Shown here: positions 5,753 through 7,637 of the stretch, piece by piece | How the letters are laid out: every line of letters starts with the position of its first letter | Position numbering within the stretch: position 1 is the first letter of the stretch | From: CAILHX01 sp964511385 | GTDB lineage: Bacteria > Pseudomonadota > Gammaproteobacteria > Burkholderiales > Methylophilaceae | Length of the DNA: 7,637 nt | NCBI GenBank assembly: GCA_964511385.1 | Contig: CAZEFE010000022.1 | Location: forward strand, 1-7,637 | Direction: 5' to 3' | Position numbers and translations under genes: made by a program | Notes under the pieces: generated by a model | Told to the model about the DNA's origin: nothing | Database searches by the model: none | The model's input: the letters and a program-made list of their open reading frames with translations, nothing else

Positions 5753-7561
5753 TTACTGCCCCGGCGCGTACCGCACGCCGACAAACACGCTGGCGCGCGG
5801 CGTGGCGAAATCGAGTGCCAGTTCGTAGTTCTTGTTGAAGATGTTGTTGCCGCGCGCGAACACCACCCAGTCGCGTTCGATGCGGTAGTCGGCGAACAGG
5901 TTGACCAGGCCGTAACCGCCGAGCTTCTGGGTGTTGGCGGCATCCTCGTAACGTTTCCCGACGAGCAGCCATTCGCCGCCGAAGTTCCAGTTGCCGTAGG
6001 CGCGGCTCAGGCGAGTTTTCATCTGTTCGTCGGCGCGCCGGGCGAGGCGTTTGCCGGTATCGTCGTCGCGCGGCTTCTGGAAATCCGCGGAGATGCCGAA
6101 CTGCCAGTCCGAAAAACCGCCCTCGTAGCCGAGCGAAGTACCGCTCAGGGTGGCATTGCTGACGTTGACGGGGGGCCAGCCGGCGATCAGGTCCGACACC
6201 TTGTTGTGGAAATACACGGCATAAAAGCGGTGGCTGCCCCGCTCCCAATCGACTCCAATCTCACGGTTACGGGCGTATTCCGGTTTCAAGTTGGGATTGC
6301 CACCGCCGAATCCGGTGTCGGGATAGTAGAGCTCGTTGAACGAAGGCGCCCGGAATGCGGTGCCATAGGAGATATGGGCGCGCCAATCCATGTTGAACTG
6401 GTAGCCGTAGGCGGCAAAGCCCGTGGTCTTGCCGCCGAACTGGGAATTGTCGTCCCGGCGCAGATTGAATTGCAAGCGGTGGTCGCCCAGATTGCCGTTC
6501 CAGCCGGCGAGCAGGGACCGGATGCTGCGCTCAGTCACTACATAGGCTGTCGTGCCCGTAAGTTTCTGTCGCAGGTATTCGGCCGCCAGCATCGCCCGCC
6601 CGACAGGCAGCTTGATGTCGTTTTGCCAGATGGCCTGGTCCTGATCGGTCCGGAAAATGCTGGTGGAGACGTCGTTTCGCAGATTGGTCGAATCGTCCTT
6701 GCTACGGCCCAGGCGCAGGGTGCTGGTCCATGAACCGCCCAGCCGGTTGCGCATGTAGAGAGAGTAGGCGCTAAGATCCTGGTCGTTGGCAAAATCCCGG
6801 GCCTTGGGCGTCGAATCGTATTTGCTGACGCCGCTGCTGTGCAGGAAGTTCAGGCCGATCTCGTGCCCCTGCGCCGGTCTGACAGCGAAGCTGCCGCTGA
6901 AATTGGTGTTGCGATAGCCGTCGCGATCCGGATTGTAGGAGCTCTTGGCAGGGTTGCTGATGGCGTTGAAGCCCTCGGTTTTGTAATGGCCGGCCTGCAG
7001 GCTGTAGGAAATCGCCTCATTGCCTCCGGAAAAGCCGACGCCGGTTTCGGCCGTTCCATAGGTGCCATAACCGGCATGGGCGTTCAGGCGGAGCGGGCCG
7101 TCGCCGCGACGGGTGAATATCTGAATCACGCCACCGATTGCATCGGAACCATACAAGGACGAGGCGGGACCGCGCAGGATTTCGATGCGATCGACCTGCG
7201 ACAGGGGAATGCGCGAAAAGGCGACATCGCCGCTGCTGGCGGAGCCAACGCGCTGGCCGTCGATAAGCACGATCGTGTGCTTGCTGGATGCACCCCTGAT
7301 GAAAACGCTGCTGGTGGTGCCGGGACCCCCGTTGCTCGCGTACTCGATACCCGGGCGTGACGCGAGCAGTTGCTCGACGGTGGTTTGTCCGGCCTTGTCG
7401 ATATCTTCACGAGTGATGACGGACACGTCGCTCAGCAGTTCGTTGGAACGCATGGCTTGGCGGGTGGCTGTGACGACGATGGTGGCTTCGTCAGCCACCG
7501 CGGGAAATGCAAGAGATGATATAACGAGCGCCAAAGCCGGGCGGCGAAGGATAGAGTGCAT
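5753..7561 (-). CDS. btuB: TonB-dependent vitamin B12 outer-membrane receptor (BtuB)
   Basis: This 602-residue receptor (E. coli BtuB 614) moves B12 across the outer membrane with energy from TonB-ExbBD. The ATG at 7561 has AGGGAG 8 nt upstream and opens a signal peptide (cut after AVA, residue 23). The mature end carries a TonB box, ATIVVTA (26-32), very like the DTLVVTA of BtuB. The plug follows to about 150: VSVITREDIDKAG, VFIRGASSKHTIVLIDGQRV, DRIEILRGPASSLYGSDAIG and GVIQIFTRRG. The rest is a beta-barrel of alternating aromatic and polar strands with FRAPSFNELYYP and GGNPNLKPEYARNREIGVDW. A TTG 16 codons upstream (7609) is rejected since it would bury the signal peptide. The C-terminus VGVRYAPGQ lacks the usual final aromatic residue. 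Base composition is visibly less GC-rich than in cobB and cobO. It heads the operon. Confidence 0.95.
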   Translation of the reverse strand: MHSILRRPALALVISSLAFPAVADEATIVVTATRQAMRSNELLSDVSVITREDIDKAGQTTVEQLLASRPGIEYASNGGPGTTSSVFIRGASSKHTIVLIDGQRVGSASSGDVAFSRIPLSQVDRIEILRGPASSLYGSDAIGGVIQIFTRRGDGPLRLNAHAGYGTYGTAETGVGFSGGNEAISYSLQAGHYKTEGFNAISNPAKSSYNPDRDGYRNTNFSGSFAVRPAQGHEIGLNFLHSSGVSKYDSTPKARDFANDQDLSAYSLYMRNRLGGSWTSTLRLGRSKDDSTNLRNDVSTSIFRTDQDQAIWQNDIKLPVGRAMLAAEYLRQKLTGTTAYVVTERSIRSLLAGWNGNLGDHRLQFNLRRDDNSQFGGKTTGFAAYGYQFNMDWRAHISYGTAFRAPSFNELYYPDTGFGGGNPNLKPEYARNREIGVDWERGSHRFYAVYFHNKVSDLIAGWPPVNVSNATLSGTSLGYEGGFSDWQFGISADFQKPRDDDTGKRLARRADEQMKTRLSRAYGNWNFGGEWLLVGKRYEDAANTQKLGGYGLVNLFADYRIERDWVVFARGNNIFNKNYELALDFATPRASVFVGVRYAPGQ

Positions 7562-7637
7562 GAAGAAGACTCCCTGTTTGTGCCGGCCTGCGTCCCCGCT
7601 GCCGGACAATGTCGATAAAACGGAAACGGACGAGGGA
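7562..7637 (-). other. Partial 5' leader of btuB
   Basis: These 76 nt contain the btuB ribosome-binding site (AGGGAG, 7575-7570) and a short possible hairpin (CCGGC-13 nt-GCCGG). No promoter or recognisable B12 box is inside the window. The edge bases TCCCT could pair with AGGGA of the ribosome-binding site, but too little sequence is present to say this is meaningful. A cobalamin riboswitch, common upstream of btuB, would have to lie beyond the window. Confidence 0.4.

Noticed and set aside
4967..6733. 588-codon plus-strand open frame across btuC and btuB
   Set aside because: It is antisense to two strongly supported membrane protein genes, spans their junction, and reads as Gln/Ala/Gly-rich sequence without recognisable domains.
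7562..7609. Upstream TTG start for btuB adding 16 residues
   Set aside because: It would place a polar stretch in front of the signal peptide, and the internal ATG at 7561 has a good ribosome-binding site.
1..7637. CRISPR array, tRNA, rRNA, toxin-antitoxin or phage defence genes
   Set aside because: I looked for regular repeats, tRNA-like cloverleaf landmarks and small gene pairs and saw none. The window is filled by the B12 operon, the nrdA leader and the broken nrdA.

Overview
The window is GC-rich and every recognisable gene lies on the minus strand, so transcription runs from high to low coordinates. Third-position G/C bias and the close resemblance of the proteins to beta-/gammaproteobacterial forms suggest a Betaproteobacterium, perhaps of the Rhodocyclales (Azoarcus/Thauera/Aromatoleum-like). 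The class level is a fair inference; the order is a guess.

Layout in the direction of transcription. (1) 7637-7562: a short, incomplete leader. (2) 7561-1331: a tight six-gene vitamin B12 operon, btuB-btuC-btuD-btuF-cobO-cobB. Adjacent genes overlap or are separated by at most 7 nt. The products cover outer-membrane TonB-dependent uptake (BtuB), periplasmic capture (BtuF), the inner-membrane ABC importer (BtuC, BtuD), adenosylation of the corrinoid (CobO) and a,c-diamidation of the corrin ring (CobB). (3) 1330-826: a roughly 500-nt regulatory region with no gene. In order it holds two NrdR boxes with 31-bp centre-to-centre spacing, a sigma70-like promoter, a leader hairpin, a complete class cobalamin riboswitch and a 157-nt expression platform. 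(4) 825-56: the first 257 codons of nrdA, the large subunit of a class I ribonucleotide reductase (ATP-cone and the beginning of the N-terminal domain). (5) 55-1: the terminus of an IS21-family-like insertion sequence, which cuts nrdA before any catalytic residue.

The locus is held together by B12. The operon imports and activates cobalamin. The downstream riboswitch would be expected to turn off the B12-independent ribonucleotide reductase when B12 is plentiful, and NrdR would add control by dNTP/ATP status. The IS insertion appears to have destroyed that reductase while leaving its regulatory region intact. This predicts that the strain makes deoxyribonucleotides with another enzyme, most likely a B12-dependent class II reductase, or a second class I or class III enzyme. 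I see no wholly new system here. The unusual point is the intact double-controlled leader in front of a disrupted essential-type gene.
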